Below are positions 10,012 to 19,131 of a stretch of 64,000 nucleotides of DNA, in pieces. The notes below the pieces were generated by a model. The model saw nothing but the letters and a program-made list of their open reading frames with translations. It was not told the origin of the DNA and did not search any database. Within the stretch, counting starts at the first letter, position 1. Each line of letters opens with the position of its first letter. Made by a program: the position numbers and the translations under genes. The DNA comes from Elusimicrobiota bacterium (lineage in GTDB: Bacteria; Elusimicrobiota; Elusimicrobia; Elusimicrobiales; UBA9959): positions 1 to 64,000 of the forward strand of contig JACQYT010000016.1 of the NCBI GenBank assembly GCA_016208085.1, given 5' to 3'.

Positions 10012-11441
10012 GGCGCGCTCACCTCGCGGCCGTCCTGGTAGCAGGCTTTCTTGCCGGCCACGTAGCCGGGGGTCGTGGCTTCCTGATTGCCTATTATGCG
10101 CGTTACCAGCGGCAGGCGGCCCGGCACCAGTCCGAAGGTGCGGTAGCCGCATACAATAGCGCCTTTCACGCCCAGGCTGGTGTCCAGGGCCAGGTCCGCG
10201 TTCCAGGTCTTTTCCCACTGCCGCTTGGCCTGGGCGGCGGGTAAGCCGTCGGCCCTGTCCTGGAAATACGGCAGGCTGAAGTAGAGCAGGCGGCGGGCCA
10301 CCATGGAAAGACCCACGGCCGGGTTAAGCGTGGGGCCGCCTATGGAGGCGGTGTTGCAGCCGGAAAACTGTATCACTCCGCCCCTGGCCATTTTTCCCTT
10401 CAGCAGCTGCGCGGCGGACTCGGCGTCGTAGGTTTCGGCGCCCACGGTCTGCATGCCGGGGGAACCGTGGCCGTAGAGTATTATTTTGGAGATGGAGCCG
10501 TCGGGCAGCCGGCGTATGGCGGCTTGCGCGTCTTTGGCTTGGCGGAAGGTCCTCGGTTTGGGGCTGCCGGCCACATACACCGTTATGCCGTAGGCGTCCG
10601 AGGTGAGGGCCGTGGACTTTTTTTCTTCAGGCGGCGCCGTTTTTATTCCCGGCGCGGCTTTCAGTTCCGGTATGGCGAAAGCCGGTTTTTTTTGCGGTTC
10701 GGCAAGAGTGAGCCCGCCCGCCGCGCCTTTCCCGGAGTACCGGGCTCCGCCGACAGCCACCGGGCCGCCGCCTGAAACGTTCATGCCGTCGTAGAGCCTG
10801 GAGAAGCTGTCGGCGTTGAGCGCCGAGGGGGCCTCCGCCGTGAATTTATCCAGCGCGGCGGCGGAGGCGCTCTCCGGCCGCGCTGCGGCGGTGAAAGCGC
10901 TTTCCGGATGCGCCGCGTCCTCCGTATTCTGCCCGGGCGGAACTTCGGCCGCGGACTCCGGCGGGCGCAGTTCCGCTATGGCCTCCGGCAGCAGGTATGG
11001 TTCAAGGGCCAGGGCGTCCCGGTCGTTGAGCCCGCGCCCGGCTTTGGCCAGTTTCTCCCGGATTACGGCCAGCTTGCGGGCCAGGGCTTCGGCTTTTTCA
11101 TTTCCCAGCCAGAACCGTACGATCCGTATATCTTCTTCGCCGGTCTGCTCGGCGTAATCCCGCAGCTGCGCGCTGTCCCATTTCTTTACCGCGTCGGCGT
11201 GGTATTCCTGTATCTCCGCCTGTCTTTCCAGCGCGGGCCGGCGGGCGTCGAGCAGCGCCCGTTCCTGCGCCTCCGGCGTCAGGGCCGCCCATATTTTCGG
11301 GTTAAAGGAGCCCCGCTCCTGGAAATATTTGAATTCAGCCGCGTATTCGCGGGCGTTCCAGAACACGCTCTCCCGGGCGCAGGCGTAACTCCCGGCCAGG
11401 CCCGGCAAAAGGAAAAGCAGGAGAAGGCGCAGGTATTGCAT
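10008..11441 (-). CDS. Secreted protein with caspase-like (clan CD / DUF4347-like) C-terminal domain
   Basis: Signal peptide MQYLRLLLLFLLPGLAGSYACA; C-terminal IILYGHGSPG and VIQFSGCNTAS spacing suggests a His/Cys dyad. Confidence 0.55.
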   Translation of the reverse strand: MQYLRLLLLFLLPGLAGSYACARESVFWNAREYAAEFKYFQERGSFNPKIWAALTPEAQERALLDARRPALERQAEIQEYHADAVKKWDSAQLRDYAEQTGEEDIRIVRFWLGNEKAEALARKLAVIREKLAKAGRGLNDRDALALEPYLLPEAIAELRPPESAAEVPPGQNTEDAAHPESAFTAAARPESASAAALDKFTAEAPSALNADSFSRLYDGMNVSGGGPVAVGGARYSGKGAAGGLTLAEPQKKPAFAIPELKAAPGIKTAPPEEKKSTALTSDAYGITVYVAGSPKPRTFRQAKDAQAAIRRLPDGSISKIILYGHGSPGMQTVGAETYDAESAAQLLKGKMARGGVIQFSGCNTASIGGPTLNPAVGLSMVARRLLYFSLPYFQDRADGLPAAQAKRQWEKTWNADLALDTSLGVKGAIVCGYRTFGLVPGRLPLVTRIIGNQEATTPGYVAGKKACYQDGREVSAP

Positions 11442-11558
11442 AAAGATAACCGGATACGCACTTATAGTCTACATCATAATATCTCATTGTCAAGGGCTTT
11501 TTAGCCGGAAAATTTGATAATATTATATTTACGGCTATCAATAGGCACAGGAGAATAT

Positions 11559-11813
11559 ATGGAAGAAAAGGAAATAGGAAAGATAAGTCATTACTTCGGA
11601 CACATCGGGGTCGGTATAATAGAGCTTACGGATGCGCTCAAAGTCGGAGACAGCGTGCGCATCAAGGGACACACGACGGACCTCAAGGAAACGGTGGAGT
11701 CAATGCAGCTTGATCACAACAGCGTCGGCGAGGCCGTCAAAGGGCAGGCTGTCGGGATAAAAGTCGCGGCCAAGGTCCATCCCAACGACAAGGTCTACAA
11801 GCTGATTCCGTAA
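11559..11813 (+). CDS. Translation elongation factor-like (EF-Tu domain II-like) small protein
   Basis: MEEKEIGKISHYFGHIGVGIIELTDALKVGDSVRIKGHTTDLKETVESMQLDH; RBS caggaga. Confidence 0.75.
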   Translation: MEEKEIGKISHYFGHIGVGIIELTDALKVGDSVRIKGHTTDLKETVESMQLDHNSVGEAVKGQAVGIKVAAKVHPNDKVYKLIP

Positions 11814-12027
11814 CGAATGAACCGCCGGGAAATTTTGGCCGCCATTTTCAAACGGGCCGGCATAAAGTTTGCTTTCCAGTCTTCATTACAATACTTGGTT
11901 ATTCATTTATCTTCCGGGTTAAGCGTTTTAAATCTTTACGATCCTGTTCCCGGTCAGCATACTGTTTTAGAAGTATAAGGTCTTTGTGGGATATATAACG
12001 AATATTTACTTTCCTTAAACTGAATCA

Positions 12028-12138
12028 TTATACCACTTTGTTGCGGAAGTTCTTGTCCGCGCGCACGCGCACCTGGTAGAGCTCGTCGGTATCCTTAAAT
12101 TTGGTTATGTCCTCCTCGCCGCCCACCAGATAAAGTGG
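12028..12138 (-). pseudogene. Fragment resembling RND efflux transporter
   Basis: Reverse-strand reading PLYLVGGEEDITKFKDTDELYQVRVRADKNFRNKVV* resembles an internal AcrB-family motif; no start or continuation. Confidence 0.4.
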
Positions 12139-12452
12139 GAAACGGCAGTTGATAAGTTGACAAGCAAGAAAGTTGCGGCGCTTATCAACCAGTCAACTTA
12201 TAAACTTATCAACTTTCCTAAAATTCGGCCTGGGTCTTAAGTCCTATTCCGGCATAGGTCCATTTTCCTTGCCCGTCTGGGTCTAAGGCCCCTGCCGCAG
12301 GCACGCCGTTATGAGATAAACTAATATAAGAGGTTGTCTCTTGTAATCCTTCGAAGAGGCGAAGGAGCATCCACCTCCGGACCGATGAATCCGGGGTCAC
12401 CAGGGGAAACGGAATATTTGTATTATTTTCGTTTCCTCGTTTTATTTTCCGG

Positions 12453-13448
12453 ATGGAAAACATGCAAATGTCAAAGTACGCGTTGTCGGCCTGTCTGATC
12501 TTTTTGGTTTCCGCGCCCGCTTTCTCCCAGGAAGACTATAACCCCCAGGAGGTCAACCCCTTTTTAGACCCGGCTTTGCAGGATTACGTTGAAACCGTTT
12601 ACGGCTACAGGAACCCGGCCAATGCCCCGAAGTTCGCCTCTGATTTCCGCGACACGCTGACTTCCCTGTCCGTCGCCGCGCTTAAAAGCGCCCTGGCCGG
12701 CCGCCGTCCCGGCGGCTCCGCCTCCCAGCCGTCCATCCGCCCAGCCGCTCCCCTTCCTCAGCCCTCAGCCCTCAGCCCTCAGCCTTCATCCTTTCCCCAG
12801 GACCGCCTGCCGAACGTCTTGAACAGCATCGGCGAATCACATGGCTCCGGAGGCAGCCTGGCTGTGCCCGGCCAATACTACAAAGTCACGTTCGCCAATG
12901 AAAACGGCCCTTTGTCCGCTTTCGTCGCCCCGCTGGCCCCCGACGCTTTATCCGGCTTTAAGGCCGGAGAATATGTTTTTATAAGTATACTGCCCGCGAC
13001 CGCTGATCACGCCCGGTTAATAGACGCCTTGTCCAAAACCGGCTTCAAATTCTCCGGCGAGAAGACTTATTTCACCGATTCGGGAAAAAAGACCTTTCTG
13101 CTGGGCTGGGCGCCCTACGCTAATCTCCCCGCTATCTGCGGGCAGCAGGGGGTGCGCAAGGTGGCCGTGGAAAAAAAGACTTCGGGCGTGCCGCTCAAGA
13201 CCAGGATACGGTTCACGCTGAGAGCGCCCTCCGGAGAGCGCTCAGACGCTTTTGTCTCCGATTTCCTTAAAAACCTCAATACCCGCACCGGGTTCGCTTC
13301 CGAAAACGTGCTGCGCCTGCCCCAGAATTCCGCGCATGCCAAGTTCACGGCTTTTGACGTAACCGGCAGCCTGCCGGTTGACATGATAGGCGAATTATCC
13401 CAATCCCCCTTCGTAGCCGCCATAGAATTCAAAGACAACGCGCTGTAA
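12453..13448 (+). CDS. Secreted hypothetical protein with repeat-derived linker
   Basis: Signal peptide MSKYALSACLIFLVSAPAFSQ; central PQPSALSPQPSSFPQ linker encoded by a cagccctcagccctcag repeat. Confidence 0.6.
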   Translation: MENMQMSKYALSACLIFLVSAPAFSQEDYNPQEVNPFLDPALQDYVETVYGYRNPANAPKFASDFRDTLTSLSVAALKSALAGRRPGGSASQPSIRPAAPLPQPSALSPQPSSFPQDRLPNVLNSIGESHGSGGSLAVPGQYYKVTFANENGPLSAFVAPLAPDALSGFKAGEYVFISILPATADHARLIDALSKTGFKFSGEKTYFTDSGKKTFLLGWAPYANLPAICGQQGVRKVAVEKKTSGVPLKTRIRFTLRAPSGERSDAFVSDFLKNLNTRTGFASENVLRLPQNSAHAKFTAFDVTGSLPVDMIGELSQSPFVAAIEFKDNAL

Positions 13449-13506
13449 ATAATCCGCGCAACAAAAAATTTGACAGGCCGCCCTTGAGTTCACAAAGACC
13501 GCTCTT

Positions 13507-14046
13507 TTGCCGCAAAAAGCCGAAGCGGCTTCAAATCCGGCGGGTTTCATATGCTCCACCGTGTCAATTAGGTGCGCTGACTTAAACCTATTAGAGACTA
13601 TCACTATCCCAAGGGCCGAGGAGGCGCTGGCAAAGGCAAAAGAGGCCTTGATTATAGCTGAAGAAGCGTGTGATCGGGATCCGAATTATTGCGTCTTTGT
13701 ACCCACGTATAAACAAAATGTTGCAAATGCAAGAGAGGTCTTGCAGTGCGCCCAGGCCCAGAGAACCGCGGCTAAAGAAAAATGCGGTTCCAGTTCGTGG
13801 TACACCGGCTCCTGGTTTGAAAAACAGAAAGATAAATGGTCCTGTGGATGTTATCGAGGCTGTATGTGGCCTTGGGTTGCTGGTAGCGGTCTAGCTGCAA
13901 TACCAATATGCTCAGTATGTTCGTTTGTTCCACCACCATTCGGACCCATACCTTGTGCTGTTGCCTGTGTTGTAGTGGTAACAGGTACTGGTGCGGTCAT
14001 GGGCGATGGTTCATGTACAATCAAATGCGAAGAAGCATGTAATTAA
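13507..14046 (+). CDS. Cys-rich hypothetical protein with hydrophobic C-terminus
   Basis: TTG-start ORF; C-terminal CGCYRGCMWPWVAGSGLAAIPICSVCSFVPPPFGPIPCAVACVVVVTG...CTIKCEEACN; AT-richer than surroundings. Confidence 0.5.
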   Translation: MPQKAEAASNPAGFICSTVSIRCADLNLLETITIPRAEEALAKAKEALIIAEEACDRDPNYCVFVPTYKQNVANAREVLQCAQAQRTAAKEKCGSSSWYTGSWFEKQKDKWSCGCYRGCMWPWVAGSGLAAIPICSVCSFVPPPFGPIPCAVACVVVVTGTGAVMGDGSCTIKCEEACN

Positions 14047-14104
14047 GAGACAAAACCAGAACAAATTCTGGTGCCATTTTTTTACTGTGTAAAGGAGGGA
14101 ATGT

Positions 14105-14557
14105 ATGAAACCTAGAGGTTTCTGGTATATATTCTCCGTGATAACTCTGATTACAGCTTCATTTGCTTTGCTGTATTCGTTGGGATTCTCTTTGATTATG
14201 GGTGTGGGATTTGGTCAAAGTCTTCATAATGTCATCATTAGCATGTGCTTTGGTCTTGTTTTTGTGTTATCAATTGGTGTTGGAATGGCTTTTACGATGA
14301 AAGCGATTACAGTCCCCGTAACTTTCCAGGATAGGAAAGCTTTTCTTTCAAGGCTTAACGTCGTGTTAGCCGAGATAGACTACCATCCAGTTTCTCAAAT
14401 CGGGAGTTTCCTGACTTACAAGCCATCATTCCAGGCCGGACTTCTTGCAGGGAATATATCCGTCCAGATAGACGATAATTCTGCTACAATGGTCGGGCCT
14501 AGTTGTTATATCAAGAAGCTGCAAAAATGGTTACAGCAGCCCGAAAAACCTGGCTGA
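14105..14557 (+). CDS. Hypothetical membrane protein
   Basis: Two N-terminal TM helices; RBS aaaggagg; follows the Cys-rich ORF. Confidence 0.6.
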   Translation: MKPRGFWYIFSVITLITASFALLYSLGFSLIMGVGFGQSLHNVIISMCFGLVFVLSIGVGMAFTMKAITVPVTFQDRKAFLSRLNVVLAEIDYHPVSQIGSFLTYKPSFQAGLLAGNISVQIDDNSATMVGPSCYIKKLQKWLQQPEKPG

Positions 14558-14594
14558 AAACTGAGAACAGGCTGCTGATAAAAAAGGGGACAGG

Positions 14595-15029
14595 CTACTT
14601 TTTTTCTTCCAGGAGGGTTATGCGAGTTTCGTGGCCGGCGAGCTGCTTCTCGCGGCGCATCACGGCCTCGCCGCGGAGCGCGTCTTTTCTTTGGCAGCTT
14701 TTGATATCGCCGGCAATGGCGTCAAGCAGATTGAAAACCCTGTTGATGTCGCCTTTTGTCGCGAATTCCGTGTTCAGGCGGTCTGTTAGGCGGTCTATTT
14801 TAAAACTGTTTTTTAAAATTTCGCCGGAGAGGCCTTTAACCCTGTCATCCAGACCTTTGACCCTGTCATCCAGACCTTTGACCCTGTCATCCAGCCGGTT
14901 GATGTCGGCTTTAAGTTCGGATTTGACGCCCTGCATTTCCGAGCGCAGTTTGGATTCAAAAGAATTCAAATCCGCTTTTGTGGCAGGTTGATTGGCGTTT
15001 GCTTTACCCATGAAATTATTATACGACAT
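14595..15029 (-). CDS. Coiled-coil protein with 7-aa internal repeats
   Basis: DDRVKGLDDRVKGLDDRVKGL encoded by 21-bp tandem repeats; heptad coiled-coil character. Confidence 0.65.
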   Translation of the reverse strand: MSYNNFMGKANANQPATKADLNSFESKLRSEMQGVKSELKADINRLDDRVKGLDDRVKGLDDRVKGLSGEILKNSFKIDRLTDRLNTEFATKGDINRVFNLLDAIAGDIKSCQRKDALRGEAVMRREKQLAGHETRITLLEEKK

Positions 15030-15049
15030 TTCAAAATAAAGCGACAGGG

Positions 15050-15198
15050 CCTTTAGGGCGGGGAAACCTTAGGGCAAGAGGGAGTTTGGCCGCTTGATGA
15101 GCATAGCTCTTGATGCGGCACTGGCATAGCCTTGAGGGAGAAAGAAATTTCTCCCTCATCCTGTTGGATACAGTTGAATTGTGTCGCTTCGCTCCACC
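15050..15198 (+). repeat. Dispersed repeat R1, partial copy with internal insertion
   Basis: ctttagggcggggaaaccttagggcaagagggagtttg...tttctccctcatcctgttggatacagttgaattgtgtcgcttcgctccacc matches copies near 53.1, 54.7 and 61.6 kb. Confidence 0.8.
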
Positions 15199-15393
15199 TT
15201 TGCGCTGGTTTTTCTGCCTGCGTTTTTTGCGGGGACGGGGTTTGCAGCGGGTTATCAGATAAACCGGCGGACCATGGACCTGGGCGGCGGGATCCGCTCT
15301 TCTGCTTCCGATACTTGCGCAGGCGCCGTATCAGCCTATGGCCGGCAGACGGCCAATAGGAATCCGGGTTATTTTAGCCCGCCCGGCCTTTAA
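15181..15393 (+). CDS. Small secreted protein; start codon and first residues lie in repeat R1
   Basis: GTG start, signal peptide MSLRSTFALVFLPAFFAGTGFAAG, then INRRTMDLGGGIRSSAS. The first 18 nt are the R1 3' end. Confidence 0.45.
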   Translation: MSLRSTFALVFLPAFFAGTGFAAGYQINRRTMDLGGGIRSSASDTCAGAVSAYGRQTANRNPGYFSPPGL

Positions 15394-15465
15394 AAAATAT
15401 ATAATCTTTCAGGTGCCGGGGCGCGGCGGGTGAATTGCCCGGCGCCGGCGACTGTAATCGCGACT

Positions 15466-16257
15466 ATGGAAAATACGCAATACCGCGGCGAAGACCGCAC
15501 AACCGACAGGAAAGGCTACCGCGTAGTCTTTCTTATCGTGTTCGCCGGCGCCCTGATGGCCGAGGCGCTTCTCTTTATGCGCGCCCAGGTGCGCGAGATA
15601 GCCCTGATCCTGAAAGAGGATTTCAGGATAGTCATAGTCAAAAGCGAAAAGGGGAAACCGGCGCCGGCCGCGATGGAGGAAGCTCTCAGAGCCCTGGCCG
15701 GCACAAAAGACGTCGTTTTTATAAGCAAGGCCGATCGCCTGAAAAAGCTTAAGGAGGAAGACCCCGAACTTGTGGGGACCGTGATGAGCCTGGGCGTCAA
15801 CCCGATGCCGGACACGTTCGAGGCCGAGCTTGAGGAGGACGCGCTTGGCAACCTGAACGCCTGGGTGGGGCCGGCCTGGAAGGTTCCCGGCGTGGCCGAC
15901 ATAAAATACAAGCCGCTTGAGGCCTACGCCATACTTCACGCGCTTTTCTACGGCCACTATATATCCGTCGCGCTGGCGCTGGCGTTTTTCAGCCTGGCGC
16001 TGATGGCCCTGATGACGCTGGTTTACAGGAACTCGCCGGCGAATTTCATGGAAAGCGTGAAAAAGGACAGGAACTGGTTCTTCACCGGCCTGGGCGCCGG
16101 CGCCATAGCCGTGGCGCTTTCCTACGCGCTCGTCTACCCGGTCAAAGACCTGAGCCCGCTCTGGCTCTGGCCGGATCCGAGTACCCAGGCCGCGATCATC
16201 GCCGCGGGCGGCTTCTCCGCCTGGGTGATCTTTCAATGGAAAAACACGCACAACTGA
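15466..16257 (+). CDS. ftsX: FtsX-like permease
   Basis: N-terminal TM, extracellular domain, three C-terminal TMs; followed by an overlapping EnvC/M23 gene. Confidence 0.7.
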   Translation: MENTQYRGEDRTTDRKGYRVVFLIVFAGALMAEALLFMRAQVREIALILKEDFRIVIVKSEKGKPAPAAMEEALRALAGTKDVVFISKADRLKKLKEEDPELVGTVMSLGVNPMPDTFEAELEEDALGNLNAWVGPAWKVPGVADIKYKPLEAYAILHALFYGHYISVALALAFFSLALMALMTLVYRNSPANFMESVKKDRNWFFTGLGAGAIAVALSYALVYPVKDLSPLWLWPDPSTQAAIIAAGGFSAWVIFQWKNTHN

Positions 16258-17399
16258 TCTTCCTTCTTATTTTTATGTTCATGGCCGTTCCCGGCGCCGC
16301 CGGCGCCGAGGATCGGATTTCCGTTAAAAAAAGAAACCTTGAAGAGATAAAACGGCAATTGGACGAAAAAAAGAAGAAACTGGAAAAATACAAAGAAGAA
16401 GAAGACCGCATTAACGAAGAGATAACCGGCCTCAAAAAACAGGATAAGCTTAATGTGGCGCGACAGAAGGAACTGGAGGGCCGGCTTGCCCGCTCAAAAG
16501 CCAGAAGCGCGGAATCCAGGCAGAAATCCGATTCGCTTTCCAGGGCCTATAAAGACGTCCAGGGCGAGATCTATGGCGAGATCGCCGTGTATTCCCTGGC
16601 CAAAGGTTTCTATTATCCCTACTACGGCCGGAAGGATCTCTCGGGCGGCCTGCTCCTCAAGTCGGCCATTTTTGAGAAGCGCAGCCTGATAAACAGGATA
16701 AAGGGCGAAACCGCCAGGATAAAAGGCGATATCCAGGTCTTAACCAGGAAGAACGTGGAGCTTACTGCCAAAAAGAAGCTGCTGGACACCCAGCGCTCCG
16801 CCCACAGGAAAGCGGTCAAAAGCAAGATGACGGAGCTGGAAAAGACAAAAGAAAAACAAGCCCGGCTTTCAAGCGAGGTTGAGAATCTCCAGAACGCCGC
16901 GCAGGGCCTGACCAAACTTGTTGAAAAACTTAAAAAACAGGCTCCGTACAAACCGGGGACAGCCAGGTCAAAAGACCTGCCGATCGGCCGGCATTCCCTG
17001 CCCTGGCCGGCGCAGGGCAAGCTCATCAGCCGGTATGGCCGCGAGGAAGTGCCTCTTTTAAAAACCTGGATAGTCCGGGAGGGAATAAGGATCCGGACCG
17101 AAGGCCCGTCGCCGGTCTCCCCGGTTCTGGGCGGCAAGGTCATCTATGCCGGGCCTTTCAGAACTTACGGCAATGTGGTGATAGTGGACCATGAGCAGGG
17201 TTTTTTTACCATTTACGGGCTTTTAAGCGAGATCTCGGTGGCAAAGAACGATCCGGTCACCACCGCTTCAACGCTGGGCCGGGCGGGGAGCGATACCCAG
17301 GCTGTATCGGGAGCCAGGACCGCGGATTACAGCGCGGTTTATTTTGAGATCAGGCTGGGGGCTGAAACGGTGGACCCGCTGATCTGGCTGACGAATTAG
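16236..17399 (+). CDS. EnvC-like murein hydrolase activator (coiled coil + M23 domain)
   Basis: Signal peptide, long coiled coil, GKVIYAGPFRTYGNVVIVDHEQGFFTIYGLLSE M23-like domain. Confidence 0.85.
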   Translation: MEKHAQLIFLLIFMFMAVPGAAGAEDRISVKKRNLEEIKRQLDEKKKKLEKYKEEEDRINEEITGLKKQDKLNVARQKELEGRLARSKARSAESRQKSDSLSRAYKDVQGEIYGEIAVYSLAKGFYYPYYGRKDLSGGLLLKSAIFEKRSLINRIKGETARIKGDIQVLTRKNVELTAKKKLLDTQRSAHRKAVKSKMTELEKTKEKQARLSSEVENLQNAAQGLTKLVEKLKKQAPYKPGTARSKDLPIGRHSLPWPAQGKLISRYGREEVPLLKTWIVREGIRIRTEGPSPVSPVLGGKVIYAGPFRTYGNVVIVDHEQGFFTIYGLLSEISVAKNDPVTTASTLGRAGSDTQAVSGARTADYSAVYFEIRLGAETVDPLIWLTN

Positions 17400-17612
17400 C
17401 CCGAAAATTGCAATTGACATCAATTTGTATTGACCTGCCTGCCGGCAGGCAGGCAACTTGATGAATAAAAATATCCATGCAATTTTCGGGTGTCCGTTCG
17501 CCTTTTGAACACGTCCGGCCGGTCGGTTTACCAATGAGCGCCGATGTATTTTCGGTTCGCCGGTCAGGGCAGAAACCGAAAAAATTCAGCTTGAACTGAA
17601 ACTTTCAGGTTA
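17400..17612. repeat. Dispersed repeat R2, copy 1
   Basis: cccgaaaattgc...gcaattttcgggtgtccgttcgcc...ggtttaccaatgagcgccgatg...aactgaaactttcaggtta; near-exact reverse complement at 46144-46290. Confidence 0.85.
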
Positions 17613-17710
17613 GTAAGAGAGCAAGACAGCCGGAGAGTGCGGCAGTTTAAAATAAGCCGTTTTTTTCGACTGCCTTGCTGTCACGCTTTCCTGCTGTCTT
17701 ACTGCCACGC
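17613..17710. repeat. Inverted-arm element, family C
   Basis: agagagcaagacagccggagagtgcggcag - tttaaaataagccgtttttttcgac - tgccttgctgtcacgctttcctgctgtcttactgcc. Confidence 0.75.
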
Positions 17711-17741
17711 TAATTTAAGGCTTAGGAATTTCAAAGTTTGC

Positions 17742-17793
17742 TGTAGCGGTCGCATTCATGCGACGAATTTGTGCGATAAATCGCACCGCTACA
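17742..17793. repeat. Cloverleaf-like palindromic element, copy 2
   Basis: TGTAGCG-GTCGCATTCATGCGAC-gaattt-GTGCGATAAATCGCAC-CGCTACA. Confidence 0.8.
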
Positions 17794-17853
17794 AAAGTTG
17801 CCCCCGAAGGGGGCCTAATTTGAGGTATAATCTCTATAACAGAGGTGGAACAA

Positions 17854-19131
17854 ATGAAAAACATCAGAAAGATCGCGGTCATAGCGGTTATTTCGGCGGT
17901 TATCGGAATCTCTTTTCCGTATATCAATTTTGCCGTAGATCAGACTTATCAGCAGCTCAAAGTCATAGTGGACGTTATGGAGCTGATACGGGAGAACTAC
18001 GTGGACGAGATAGACGCGCAGAAGCTTGTTTACGGGGCTGCCGCGGGCATGGTCCGCGAACTTGACGATTTTTCGCAATTCATGGAGCCGGATCTCTATA
18101 ACAGGGTTAAAAGCGACACCGAAGGCGAATTCGGCGGCATAGGCATAAGGGTGGACATGCGCGACGGCTGGCTCACCGTCGTGACGCCGCTGCCCGACAC
18201 CCCCGCTTACCGCGCCCAGATGTATCCCGGGGACCGGATCATAAAAATAGAAGGCGACAGCACCAGGGACCTGATAATAGACGAGGCCATAAAGAAATTG
18301 CGCGGCGTTCCCGGCACGCAGGTCAGGATTACCACCGCCCGGGAGGCGGAAGACAAGAACGCGGACTGGGCGACAAAAGACCTGACCCTCACCAGGGAGC
18401 TTATTAAGACCGAAAACGTAAGATCAACGATGCTGGACAATAAGATCGGCTATATAAAGATAGTGGAGTTCACAGGCCATGTGGTGGAGAATTTCACCAA
18501 GGCGCTTGATGGCCTGAAAACGCAGGGCGTAGACGGCCTTATTATTGACCTCAGATACGACCCCGGCGGCCTCCTGTCAGCTTCGGTGGATATCTCAAAG
18601 CTTTTCATAGATTCCAATAAGATGATAGTTTACACTAAAGGCAGGAAGCCGGAAAACTATCAGGAATTCAGGGCCAACGCCCAGGCCCCTTACCCGGAGC
18701 TGCCGGTTATTCTGCTGGTAAACAGGTTTTCGGCCTCGGCCAGCGAGATCGTTTCGGGCGCCATGCAGGATAATAAAAGGGCCGTCGTTATCGGGGAACG
18801 TACTTTCGGCAAGGCAAGCGTGCAGTCCATGATACCCCTTTCCGACAGATCGGCTTTAAGGCTTACCATAGCCAGGTATTATACACCCGGCGGCCGCTCC
18901 ATACACCGCGACGAGAAAAAAGACACGGGCGGCATAACGCCCGACATAGAGGTCAAGATCCCGGCCGAGACGGAGAAAAAACTTATCCAGCAGGCGGAGG
19001 AGCTTTTTTATCCCGGCAAGGAGAAAGACGCCAAGAAGAAAGAGAACCCTGTGAAAGACGAGGTTCTGGGCAGGGCCGTTGAACTGTTGAAAGCCAGAGA
19101 GGTGCTGGGCAATCTCAGGGCGGCGAAATAA
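17854..19131 (+). CDS. ctpA: S41 family C-terminal processing peptidase
   Basis: PDZ domain plus LLVNRFSASASEIVSGAMQDNKRAVVIGERTFGKASVQ catalytic Ser/Lys motif. Confidence 0.92.
   Translation: MKNIRKIAVIAVISAVIGISFPYINFAVDQTYQQLKVIVDVMELIRENYVDEIDAQKLVYGAAAGMVRELDDFSQFMEPDLYNRVKSDTEGEFGGIGIRVDMRDGWLTVVTPLPDTPAYRAQMYPGDRIIKIEGDSTRDLIIDEAIKKLRGVPGTQVRITTAREAEDKNADWATKDLTLTRELIKTENVRSTMLDNKIGYIKIVEFTGHVVENFTKALDGLKTQGVDGLIIDLRYDPGGLLSASVDISKLFIDSNKMIVYTKGRKPENYQEFRANAQAPYPELPVILLVNRFSASASEIVSGAMQDNKRAVVIGERTFGKASVQSMIPLSDRSALRLTIARYYTPGGRSIHRDEKKDTGGITPDIEVKIPAETEKKLIQQAEELFYPGKEKDAKKKENPVKDEVLGRAVELLKAREVLGNLRAAK

Noticed and set aside
14503-14991. 162-aa plus-strand ORF rich in RPLTLSS repeats
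   Set aside because: Antisense of the coiled-coil gene on the minus strand; the repeat is the reverse reading of the 21-bp coding repeat.
17800-17814. gcccccgaagggggc as a terminator upstream of ctpA
   Set aside because: The hairpin lacks a T-tract and lies just upstream of a TATAAT-like box; function unclear.
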